64,000 nucleotides of DNA from Prorocentrum cordatum. Taxonomy: Eukaryota > Sar > Dinophyceae > Prorocentrales > Prorocentraceae. Every line of letters starts with the position of its first letter. Position 1 is the first letter of the stretch. The DNA is taken from NCBI GenBank assembly GCA_963575745.1, contig CAUYUJ010012780.1, forward strand, positions 1,173,237-1,237,236. Reading direction: 5' to 3'. The position numbers and the translations under genes are program-made. The notes under the pieces are model-generated. The model did not search any database, was not told where the DNA came from, and saw only the letters and a list, made by a program, of their open reading frames with translations. Shown here piece after piece: positions 21,891-31,039 of this stretch.

Positions 21891-22068
21891 ATCTCCACGC
21901 CGTCGCGCCCATGGTCTGGGAGGGCGCCGTCGACGAGGCACTGAAGCTGCCACACTGCAACCTTCAAAAGGGGGTGCACGGAGCAATGCCCTGAGCACCC
22001 GCACGAGCACAACGAATCTTTCCTCGGGAAACCAAGCAAATGCCGTTGGCCCGAAATCAAATTTATGA
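21885..22068 (-). CDS. exon with Cys-rich motif of the DDE transposase-like protein
   Basis: Starts after a GTGTCAG acceptor (22069-22075) and reads VINLISGQRHLLGFPRKDSL CSCGCSGHCSVHPLLK. The CxCGCxGHC cluster after a GxRHLL block is a characteristic piece of this transposase-like family. It ends DHGRDGVE, where the sense moves to the frame of the next block across a C7/G7 run. Whether this is one exon with 20791-21890 or two is not settled. Confidence 0.6.
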
Positions 22069-22239
22069 CTGACACGCCGAGGATATGATCTTCGACCCCC
22101 CACTGGAGGATAAGTCATAAGTCGAAGGGTTTCGGGGTTGACGGGGTCTGGGCGATTCAGACCAGGGAAACACATGTGGGACGTTTTTGCCACTGCATGG
22201 GGGTTCGGGGCCAGAGCAATGGGGGGCGGGTCTTAGAAT

Positions 22240-22808
22240 TGGGCTCGGCGGAAAGCGAGAGCCACCACATTGTGTCGTCCTGCTGCTTGGCCCGCATATC
22301 GAACGCCGTCCATGTAGAGGGCCAAGGGGAGAGGATAGTCCTCGCCAGCTTCCCTGGCGCGCACGACATGGGGGTGGTTGAGGTACCCTGGGGGGCTCAT
22401 CACACTCGATGGCGAGTCAATATCGCCATCTTTCAGCGCCTGTAATATATAATCGCTTTCCACAGCTTCGTCGTAGATAGTCCTGTACACTTTTCGGAAT
22501 GGGATCTGCATCGTTTTCTTTTGTGCGTCTTTTCTTATGGTGGCAGGCGCTTTATCTGCATAACAAAGCGGTGGCTTGGGAAATCTGGAGTCCACGTGCT
22601 TCTTATAGCTGCCCGAGCTGCCCCCTGGCTTCTTAGCATATTTCCCCCACTCGCCACCTGGCACCTCGCACTTTTGAAAATAATGGCAGAGCACCGCGAA
22701 GTCCTGGGCCGACATCCGTTTGCAGGACTCATAAATACCGAGTAGAAGGTCCAAAACTTCAGCCCCCGCTCGACGCTTTTGCATGCCATCAGGGTCGCGG
22801 ACATACTG
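22240..22808 (-). CDS. N-terminal part of the DDE transposase-like core
   Basis: A CTTCTCAG acceptor precedes QYVRDPDGMQKRRAGAEVLD. The protein continues LLLGIYESCKRMSAQDFAVL CHYFQKCEVPGGEWGKYAKK, GSYKKHVDSRFPKPP and finally LPLALYMDGVRYAGQAAGRH near 22290-22320. The LALYMDGVRY block is the expected first catalytic Asp region. The donor at the 3' end could not be fixed; the frame closes at 22233. Confidence 0.65.
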
Positions 22809-23264
22809 CTGAGAAGGCGCGCGCCGACCCCCCCCCCCCCATGGCTTGGGCTCTGTGGCTTAGGAGAGCACGCGCACGTGCGCCACAAAATGCGCGCGCA
22901 TACATGCGTGTATACAACTCCCATCAGAACTCAAGCAAGCGTTTTTTATCCAGCTTTCGGCTGCTGTCGGTATCGGAGCAGCCTTGCAAAGGTCAAACAC
23001 ACACCGGCCTGCGCGCATCAAAATCAGTTGCGCACTCGATCCCAGCACCCTGCCGAGATTCACATTAGCGCTCTCGCTACCCTACAGCGGAAGCGCAAAT
23101 GCACCCATAGCAACCTACCCAAGCGCCTTCGGCGGCGCGTGAACGACTTCTGGACCCCATGCACTCGGAAGAGGCAATGCGGCTGGCACATGTAACTCGA
23201 TATCTTCGGGGCGAATATCGATATGTTTTCTTGTTTTTTCCTGAGTCCCCCAGGTTTCTCAATT
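22809..23264. other. probable intron, nothing else seen
   Basis: Lies between the 22240-22808 and 23734-23857 exons. No protein-like frame was seen on either strand. A short C run occurs near 22830. Confidence 0.45.
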
Positions 23265-23625
23265 TATTGACTTTTATCCGGCTTTTCTCCGGCTTTCATC
23301 CGGCTTTTATTCTGTCATGTTTGTGCATGTATATATATATATATGGTTTGATGCTGTTTTATTCGGACTTATTCGCCTTTTATTCGCCTTTTATTCGCAT
23401 TTTATTCGCCACTCATTTTTCTGTTGTTCGATGGATCTCGCAACATATTCGATGGATCTCGCAAAATATTCGATGGATCTCGACAATTATTCGCTGGATC
23501 TCGAAAATTATTCGCTGGGAACCACAACTTATTCGCTGGATCTCCAAATTCATTCGCTAATATCAAAATTCATTCGCAGGATCTCAAAATTCATTCGCTG
23601 GATCTCAAAATTTATTCGCAGAACT
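23265..23625. repeat. cluster of 12-bp and 21-bp tandem repeats
   Basis: Three blocks follow each other: 12-base units of TTTTATCCGGCT type (23270-23315), 11-12-base TTTTATTCGCC units (23355-23410), and about nine 21-base units beginning TTCGATGGATCTCGCAA (23422-23620). The 21-base units keep frame on the plus strand and read FDGSRKI, FAGSRKL and similar. They lie in a presumed intron of the minus-strand gene, so a real plus-strand protein is unlikely. Confidence 0.8.
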
Positions 23626-23733
23626 AATCCATTGGGCCTCGCATTCTGTTCTCAGGGGCCCCCTCGAGCTCGAACCTCGCACCCGAGACATATCTGCCTG
23701 CCGCTAGCCGTGCGTATATACATGCTCAAGCGC

Positions 23734-23857
23734 TTGCTGCCACCTTCGCGGCCGTCATATCTTCCACGGTCTTGCATTATTTCTGCAATGCTTTCAGGGG
23801 GTCCGTCAGCACCCGGGTTGCTTTCTCGGCTCTCAGCTGGAACTTTGCTTCCCCGAC
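23734..23857 (-). CDS. exon with an in-frame TAA
   Basis: A CGCCCGCAG acceptor leads into VGEAKFQLRAEKATRVLTDP LKALQK, a TAA at 23777-23779, and then CKTVEDMTAAKVAA up to a GC donor (GCGCTT). Sense continues on both sides of the TAA without a frame change, so it is a point nonsense mutation, not a true end. Confidence 0.5.
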
Positions 23858-23976
23858 CTGCGGGCGAGGGCCAGGGGTTGCTTTGGAGCGCCAAGTGGAG
23901 GACGCGAGGGATGCAAATAGGAAGGGTGCGATTGCTGCCATTGCCACTGCCCGCGCTACCCCACCCCGCCCCCAAC

Positions 23977-24060
23977 CTCTTTCGAGTACTTTTTCATCTG
24001 GGAGTTTTCGGCGTTCATGATGCGGGAGATGTTGGCGCTGTTCTGCAGCAGATCATTCAC
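23977..24060 (-). CDS. small internal exon
   Basis: An 84-base exon between a CTAATAG acceptor and a GTTGGG donor. It reads VNDLLQNSANISRIMNAENS QMKKYSKE in phase 0. Borders and codon sense agree well. It is part of the row of charged exons upstream of the transposase core. Confidence 0.55.
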
Positions 24061-24299
24061 CTATTAGCGGGCGGCGCGAGCACGCGAGCAAAGGGGCGAA
24101 GCAGGGGGGGGGACATGCGGGGATGTCAAATTTAAACCTGTAGCGGGCGGCTGCAGGGAGACATGCAGAATTGGGACGAGCAGGGAAAAACCTAGTTGGG
24201 GCGGGAACGGGATGAGGGTGGCAAAGGGGCGAGGGAGGGATGGCGCGGGCGCGCGCCTTCGCGCTGGCCTTGCCCAGGTCTTCCGTGCCAGACTTCTTG

Positions 24300-25770
24300 G
24301 CCCACTGCCATTGGGGGCCCTTCTGTACCTTCTCGCGGGTCCTCATGCGCCGCAGGCTGCACGTGTCGAACATAGATTTGACTTGCCTGAACTCCTTGAG
24401 CCAGGGGGGCGTGGAAGTCATATTCTTCTTCTGGTCACCGTTGGTGCCGTCTTCAGTGCCGTTCCTGCCAGTCCTCTTGCCGCCTTCAGTGCCCTTGTCG
24501 CCTTTAGCGCCCTTCTTGCCTTTAGCGCCCTTATTGCCGCCTTTAACGCCCTTGCCCTTCCTCTCGCCTTTAGTGCCCTTGCTCTTCCTGCCGCCTCCAG
24601 TGTCTGTGCCCTTCTTCGTCTTTTGCTTCGTCTTGTCTTTCTTGACCGTTGGGCCCTTTTTCACTTTCTTGCTTTTCCTCTTTGGCGTTTTTTCTTCATC
24701 TTCTTCCTCCTCCTCCTCTTCCTCCTCCTCCTCTTCTTCCTCCTCCTCTTCTTCATCCTTCGTGGAAGCCTTGGTCGAGGCGTCGTCGTCGTCGTCCTCG
24801 TTGGCGGGCAACTGCGCGTCCTCAATATCACCTTTGCCCTGCCACGACTGGAAAGTGCTCCATGCCCTCTTGAACGATTCCCTCAGCCTGTGTGTAAGGT
24901 AGAGGAACTTTACCGACTCTGTCCACTCGTCCCACTTGACGTACATACCCCCTACCAGAATCGCGTTGGTTGCGTACTTGAACGCGGCCTTCAGGTCAGC
25001 CGACCCGCCTCCCTCGAGGAAGGCCATGCGGCCGAGGGAGATGTACTCCCCGTCCTCCAACTCGGTCTTCTCGAACGTTTCCTCTTTTCTCTTTCCCAGC
25101 GCGCCTTATGCTTTTTGTGCAACTTCTTGCACCACTTTGCTCGGAAGTCACGGCGTTCTGCCCACCCCTGGCATTTCGCATAATTCCTTCTCAGCTTATC
25201 TGACGCCGCAATTGCCCGCGCCCATCGCGAGCCGATCGCATTCCCTGCCGTCGTCTGCGTAGTGAAATAATAATTATTAAGGGCCAATTCTTCGAAGAGG
25301 GCTTTGTCCATCGCGGCGTCCTCGGGGAGCGGGTCATCCTTTTCGGTTTCTTTTGCAGCCTTCGCATCTTCCTTCCTCAGCTTTTGCACCTTGCCCACCA
25401 GGTCGCCGTTGAAGAACTGAGTGAGGACCTGACTCATGCGCTCCATAGATTGTTCTTCAGTGCCCTTGAAGAGCACGTCTTGGTTCATCGCGCCCAGCTC
25501 TTGATGAAGCTCGGTCAGCGGGGATTCCTTGTCGTTCGGCGCGTGGCCTTCGACGACGCGAACGTCTTCGCGACGCAGCGCCCCCTCCACGCCGATATCG
25601 ACGAGATCGTTTTGTTTTCTCTGCCCTCGGCCACAGCTTGCCTTCCAGCTGCGGCTGCGCGTCGGCGACGATCGGGCGTTCGATGCCTGGGTTCGTCTCG
25701 CCGCCGTGGCCAGCCAGCTCCTGAGGCACCTCCTGTGGGGGGATGGGCGGGGGGGGGGGGCGGGGCGCGC
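24300..25770 (-). CDS. large charged exon(s) of the transposon protein, frameshifted
   Basis: The frame at 25560-25090 reads TELHQELGAMNQDVLFKGTE EQSMERMSQVLTQFFNGDLV and AIGSRWARAIAASDKLRRNY AKCQGWAERRDFRAKWCKKL HKKHKARWE. At a GA-rich run near 25090 the sense moves to another frame, which reads KRKEETFEKTELEDGEYISL GRMAFLEGG and SVKFLYLTHRLRESFKRAWS TFQSWQ. A Glu run and Lys-rich, Gly/Lys repeats follow, then WLKEFRQVKSMFDTCSLRRM near 24400-24350. This layout (an FRAKW block, a linker, and an EFLY-type block before the transposase) matches, from memory, the N-terminal region of the same dinoflagellate family. The 5' end near 25600-25770 is unclear, with sense in two frames. Confidence 0.55.
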
Positions 25771-26249
25771 GGGGCAGAGCGCGGGCCGAGGAAGAGGAGG
25801 GGGGCGCACCGCCGAATCGCAAGCAAAACAAAGTAAGATGCCGATGCCCATAATCTCGGGATGGGGGCCTCAAAGCTCGCAATCGAATATGAAGGGCGAG
25901 GAGGAATAAACATAACAGAGGGGAACAGCGGCAGCAGCACTAGATGTGGGCGGGGCAGAGGCTCGAGGAGGATCAGGGGCAGCAGCAGCGGCGCTGGATC
26001 TCGGATTCGGGCTCCATCTTTCCAGCTGCCGCAGGGGTCGGGGCTGCGCTGGCCGTGGCCGCAGGGCTCGGGGCCGCGCTGCCCGCGGGTGCTGCCGTGG
26101 ATCTCTGCGCCGTCGTCACTGGAGTCGCCGTCCCTGCCGAATGCGGCGTCGCCGCAGCAGCCTGCGGCGCGGACCCTATTTCGGCGCTATACATGTTTCC
26201 CCCGCTGCTGACTCTCACCGCTTCTCCCCTCTACCCCTTCATCCATCAA

Positions 26250-26890
26250 TCCCCTGTGATCCTCAACCCCCCTGGCTTTCTGGCGGCAGCCTCTTGACCG
26301 CGCACTTCGGCCGTCTTCGGCATATGTTTCTTCTTCGTCTTCTTCTTAGTATTCTTCTTACCCTCTTCATTGTCTTCACCGTCTTTGGGTTCGCCTTCTC
26401 CTTCCTTCTTTTCTTCTTCCTTCCTCTCGTCACCGTCTGGGGCCTCCTTGCGCCTTCTCCTACGCCTCTTTTTTTTTCCTTCCCCATTCGCATCGCTCCC
26501 TTCCTCGCTGGACTCATCGGCCTTGCCCTTGGAGGTATCATCAGGGATGCGACCTCCTCCCAGGCCCCCCCCCGCCGTGCATGTGCGCCAGAAGCAGCGC
26601 ATCCGACAAGCTGTCCTCAGATCCCATGAGTTTCCAGTTTCGTTTCTTCGGTGGCTCGGGGTCGCGAGCTGGCGGTGGGGCGCCGTCGCGCGCGAACCTC
26701 TCTGGGTCTTCACCCTCGCGTGTGTTGGCCTTTCTCTTCGCCTGAATCCATCCGATCGGGGCCGCGACAGGCGAAAGCTGGTGGCCATCACTCGGGGCCT
26801 CGCCATCTTTCGGCTTATCGGGCGAGTCTTCCACCTCCAGCACCACGTTTTCCTTTTCTTGCTCCTGCGCCGCTGGACCCCGCTCTCTCG
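26250..26890 (-). CDS. charged exon(s), one frameshift at a C9 run
   Basis: It reads NVVLEVEDSPDKPKDGEAPS DGHQLSPVAAPIGWIQAKRK, then PPKKRNWKLMGSEDSLSDAL LLAHMHGG. At the C9 run (26565-26573, G9 on the minus strand) the sense moves to another frame, GRIPDDTSKGKADESSEEGS DANGEGKKK, and ends in Lys/Glu-rich low complexity. Both halves are clearly coding-like. It probably belongs to the long minus-strand transposon gene. Confidence 0.5.
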
Positions 26891-26965
26891 CCACTCCGCT
26901 GCCCCATCTTCCCCACCCCTATCGTTTTCCTTGCCTTTCCAGCAATCAACCTAGCATCTCCCCCC

Positions 26966-26987
26966 CCCCCTCGCACCCCCCCTCCCC

Positions 26988-27024
<37 letters not shown>

Positions 27025-27033
27025 TCCCCCCCC

Positions 27034-27068
<35 letters not shown>

Positions 27069-27116
27069 ACACACAACACACACACACACACACACACACA
27101 ACACACCACACACACA

Positions 27117-27194
<78 letters not shown>

Positions 27195-27200
27195 CACACA

Positions 27201-27262
<62 letters not shown>
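26966..27262. repeat. poly-C tracts followed by a (CA)n microsatellite
   Basis: About 100 bases of nearly pure C (26961-27068) run into roughly 195 bases of (CA)n (27069-27262) with a few AA or CC interruptions. This sits between two exons of the minus-strand gene and so probably in an intron. Confidence 0.95.
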
Positions 27263-27264
<2 letters not shown>

Positions 27265-27329
27265 ACCCCGCCCCACCCCGCCCCACCTCGCCCGCGCTGC
27301 CGCCCGAACCCGCAAACTGGTGACAAGGG

Positions 27330-27665
27330 GGAGGTGCAGCGCGGAGGGTGGGCCGTCCTCTTCTCCTTGAATGCGCTGCGCCATCGCGAAGTCGCCCATC
27401 TCCATCGCCATATTCTGCGACGCCCCCACATGCTCCTCGAGCATATCTGGTGAGACGTCGGCCAGGGTCAAGAACCCTTGATGCTGGGATTCCTGCTGGG
27501 TCTGGGAGCCCTCGGGGGCCACCTCGCCGTCCGCCAGCGCCCTCCCTTCTGGGGGCGCTTCTTCCGCCATCGCGCCGCTGGCGTCCTGGTGGATTCGTCT
27601 CATCCTCACACCAATCCTCGTTCTCCGCTGTGTCACCCTACCCCCTGCCATGGCCCTTCCTCCAC
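27330..27665 (-). CDS. candidate acidic exon, probable frameshift
   Basis: The main frame reads HQDASGAMAEEAPPEGRALA DGEVAPEGSQTQQESQHQGF LTLADVSPDMLEEHVGASQN MAMEMGDFAMAQRIQGEEDG. Upstream, another frame (ENEDWCEDETNP) reads better, so a one-base shift near 27590 is likely. Borders are uncertain. Confidence 0.45.
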
Positions 27666-27858
27666 CTCCCGATTTTCTTCGTCTAGTCGTCGTCATCAGT
27701 GCGTTACCATCTTCTCTGACCTTATCACATCCGATTGCACTTTTACCTGATCCCCCGTGTCCTAGAACGCTCTCGCGCGCGGCTCATTGCAGGCGCCAGG
27801 GGCGCGCCCGATTGCCAAACCGTTGCTGGAATCTTAAGGCGGCGAGGCGGCGGGCGTA

Positions 27859-27894
<36 letters not shown>

Positions 27895-28491
27895 CAAGAG
27901 GACGGCGAAGAGTGAAACGGGGGGCGGGAACGGGCGTGGGCAACAAGAGACGTGGGCGTGGGGATTAAGAGGTGCGAGACCGATTGCCCTCGATCGCCGT
28001 CGCCCGACGTTTCCTGCAGAGACGCGGGCGCCCGAAGTCGAGCGCCGAATCAATATCCAAGCGCGCGCGCGGCATCGCAGGATTGAGTTCCTTGGAGAAG
28101 CTCCAGGCCACTGAAAGTTGACCCCCTCCCCCAAAACCAGTATGCGGGCGAAATCCTGGATAGGGGGCGACGCAGCCTGTCGCCTATCAAAGGACTCTCG
28201 ATCGCTATTCTACTTCGCTGCCCTCCCGAGCGCCACCCCCTATCACTCACTCGAGCTTTATCTTTGTCGGTATATTTCTCTTTGTCTTTATTCGTGTTTT
28301 CATCTTTGTCTTTATCTGTGTCATTATCTTTGTCTTATCCAGCTTCGATCTTGGCCTTTACCTGCCGGCCCTCGCGACGACGACAGGGGGGGCGACGATC
28401 AGGACGACGACGCTTCCCTACCGCAAGATAGCACCCCTTACGCACAATATCTCAGATGCTACGGCAGTGCCCCACCCCTCCCATTCCTCAC

Positions 28492-29588
28492 GCAAGACAA
28501 TCATTGCCGAACTTTAAATCCATCATCTTCTGGCAGTCGCTCGCGCTTCCCTTGCCAGGCGAAGGTTTATCATCGTGCTTGTCCCTCTTCCCCCTAGGTG
28601 CCTGTGGCTTCACAACAGCTGCCTCTGTCTTCTGATTCGTCTTCTGCTTCTTCTTAAGGATTTCAGGCGTCTTCTTTTTCTTCGGTATCTTTATATGTTT
28701 CCTCCTATCGGTGTCTTCTGACTTCTGCTTTCCAAGTTGTTTGTTTTTTTTGCGCCGTAGCCTCGCCCTCCTCCTTTTTCTCATCCCCCTCCTCTTCTCT
28801 CGTCGTGGCGTCGTCGCCATTCTCTTCTTCATCTGTCGCTTGCACCTCGCCCTCAGCTTCCTCCTCGTCCTCCTCCTCCTCTTCTTCATCGTATTCCTGC
28901 TCCTCTTCTTCGCCCTCCTCGTAATGCTCTTGCTCTTCCTCTTCTCCCTCGCCCTCGTCAGGTGCGCCATCTTCGCCCTCATTGTCTTCCGACGGTTCTT
29001 CGTCGACCTTTTTGTGTTTTTTCTTGTTTTTCGGCGCGTCGCCATCGGCCTCCCCTGGTTTCTCGGGCCCTTCTTTTGTCGCAGCGGCGGGCCTCTTCAT
29101 GCCTTTTCCTTCGCCGCGTTTCCTGGTGTAGTCTTGCTTCGCCTGCTCAAACTCATCTTTTGATTCATGTCCGCCTGCGACCTGCTTTCCAAACTTCTTG
29201 AACATAGAATCAACCTCATCACTATTGAACCAACTTTTGACCGCCATCTGAATGACCATGCGCTTCTTTTTTGGAGGCGGACAGTCCCAAACAAACAATC
29301 CCAAGTGACGAGTCCTTACATCGCTGATCATTCTATGGAATACTTCTACTGTCACCCGCATTTTTTCTGCTGTCGCAACCTCCCATAAATACTGATTGCC
29401 CTTCTTCTGCTGCTTCACACTCATCATGTCCTTCCAACGCTTATGGGTCATCCCAGGTATCGCATAGAAACCGCCGTCTTCGAAATGTACTGCGACCTCT
29501 TCGTCGTCGTCGTTATCTGCGAGGCCAGTAGAATGCACTGGTGGTCCGCCGTTCTTTAACTTTCGGGCCACGGCCTGCCCTGCCCATG
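28492..29588 (-). CDS. large exon with an acidic linker, frameshift in A8
   Basis: An acceptor (CATGGGCAG, about 29589) leads to VARKLKNGGPPVHSTGLADN DDDEEVAVHFEDGGFYAIPG, then MTHKRWKDMMSVKQQKKGNQ YLWEVATAEKMRVTVEVFHR MISDVRTRHLGLFVWD, and a long Glu/Asp-rich linker. At an A8 run (T8 at about 28744-28752 on the plus strand) the sense moves to another frame, NKQLGKQKSEDTDRRKHIKI PKKKKTPEILKKK, ending MMDLKFGNDCLA at a GTGAGG donor (28486-28491). It is likely an early exon of the transposon gene. Confidence 0.55.
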
Positions 29589-29599
29589 GAAAGAGCAAC

Positions 29600-30355
29600 A
29601 AACAACACAGCCCAACATGCGCTACCATGATTCTGAGAATGCAGGTACAATCACAAACAATATGCGCCCCCCCTTCCCGCCACCATCTCGCTGTCGAAGT
29701 CGCACGACTAATTATCTTATTTGGCCTCCCCTGCGCCCCATGCGGGGGGAAGGGGATGTGGGGGGAGGAGGAGGCACGTGCAGAAGAGAGTGGATCGAAG
29801 TTAAGGGTCGAAGATCTCCGAATAAAGTCCGAATGAACTCCACATGAATTCCGAATGAAATGCTCCACTGCCGTACTCTCTTGCTCGACCCCCATCCCCT
29901 CCTCGGCGTGTTCCCAGAAATTATTCAACCACTTTGGCTTCGAACTTTGGCTCCTCGGCTAGCCGGGGCCGCGCGCGAGCGAGGCGGAGGGCGGGGGGGG
30001 GGGGTGCAGGACGATGAGAAGATGGCCGATGAGGAAGGAAACGAATGGAGATAGCGAGGAAAGAAGGAAGGATGAACAGGGGCAGAAGACAAGGGAAAAA
30101 AGCAGACTCGGGCATCATCGTCGCACTCCTCCGCCTCATCCTCATGGCGCTGTTCCTCCTCATTGCCCCGCTCCTCCGTCTGCCCCAATTGCCCTCGAGT
30201 CCTGGCATTGATCAGCGCTTGTGCTACGCGCCTCAGAATGGCTCTTACGCCCGCACGCCCTGCGCGCCTCCAGCGTGTAGCGACCTCCTACCCGCTCCCC
30301 CTTGTCCCTCTGATGCGTTAGACTCCCGCCCATTCCCTCCCCCAGATCCGTGCTT
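29600..30355. other. probable intron, no supported gene
   Basis: Nothing protein-like was found. A G11-12 run occurs at about 29995-30006. The stretch separates the exons at 28492-29588 and 30364-30564. Confidence 0.45.
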
Positions 30356-30363
30356 GGCAAAGC

Positions 30364-30564
30364 CAATATAATCATAGACGACGTGTCCGTGTACCAACTT
30401 TTCCGAGACGCCGCTAGCTTCCACTCTGTTTCCATATTTTCCGAAAGGGTCTGCAGCGATTGTTTGGCATCTTGGGCTGTCATGTTTTGGGCTGGATGCA
30501 GCAACTGGCGGACCTCGTCGATGAGATCTTTCCACTCGAGGAGACGCTTCGTATCTTGTGGGTC
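30364..30564 (-). CDS. internal exon of the long minus-strand gene
   Basis: Exactly 67 codons between a CCCCCGCCAG acceptor (30565-30574) and a GC donor (GCTTTG, 30358-30363). It reads DPQDTKRLLEWKDLIDEVRQ LLHPAQNMTAQDAKQSLQTL SENMETEWKLAASRKSWYTD TSSMIIL. The phase is 0 at both ends. A helical, charged segment of unknown role. Confidence 0.6.
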
Positions 30565-30709
30565 CTGGCGGGGGAGGGGCGGTGCGGGCGGGGCAATCAA
30601 CGTTCCTCGTCCTCCCGATCATGTTCAATTCTGCTTCCACTTTTACTATATCCCCCATTTCCCCCCTTTCCCTCTCGTTCCCCATCCGCCCTCCCGCCGC
30701 CAACAAGTC

Positions 30710-30822
30710 GAGTCCCCGAGGTCTTTTGTGTGCTGCAAGTCCTCTGGGGTCTCGATGTGCTTTTTAAATGTCCTCCAAAGCTCGTCGGGGTCAGCACCAC
30801 TCTTCGCTTTTGTCTTTCCCAT
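30710..30822 (-). CDS. first exon (ATG) of the long minus-strand gene
   Basis: An ATG at 30820-30822 starts MGKTKAKSGADPDELWRTFK KHIETPEDLQHTKDLG. A GA donor (GACTCG) after LG would join in phase 0 to the next exon; a GT donor a few bases later does not keep phase. GA-AG introns are known in dinoflagellates, so this could be one. This would be the start of a gene reaching at least to 20.2 kb and perhaps to 17.6 kb. Confidence 0.5.
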
Positions 30823-31039
30823 TTCTTTGCGCGCGGGGCGGGCTTTCCCGCGGGAGGCGGCCGCGGGGCGGCAGGCATGAGAAAAGCGGCAGCGGCGTAC
30901 ACCTGCCCAAACATTGTGGCGACGTGCATGGGCAATGCGCGAGTACAGACGTGTATGCACATATGATGTGCGGGGCCTCTAATTTGCATGTTAAATGATG
31001 GTATCCGCCGACCCCAGAGGCGTGTGCGGGAAAGTTGTC
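30823..31039. other. short spacer upstream of the first exon
   Basis: About 220 bases between the candidate first ATG (minus strand) and the satellite array. It would hold the promoter and 5' leader of that gene. No TATA-like or other regulatory motif was recognised. Confidence 0.3.

Larger units (their letters stand above)
17625..30822 (-). mobile_element. probable decayed multi-exon DDE-type transposon
   Basis: About twenty minus-strand exon candidates in consistent order run from an ATG at 30822 to a TAA at 17625: charged N-terminal segments, a transposase-like core at 20.2-22.8 kb, and coiled-coil C-terminal segments. Terminal inverted repeats and target-site duplications were not found, so the element borders are unknown. 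It may be two adjacent genes, with a second start near 19608-19786. Confidence 0.45.

Noticed and set aside
29928-29965. Second spliced-leader-like match (CCACTTTGGCTTCGA and TTTGGCTCCTCG)
   Set aside because: Only short partial matches, with too many differences and no gene in the right position.
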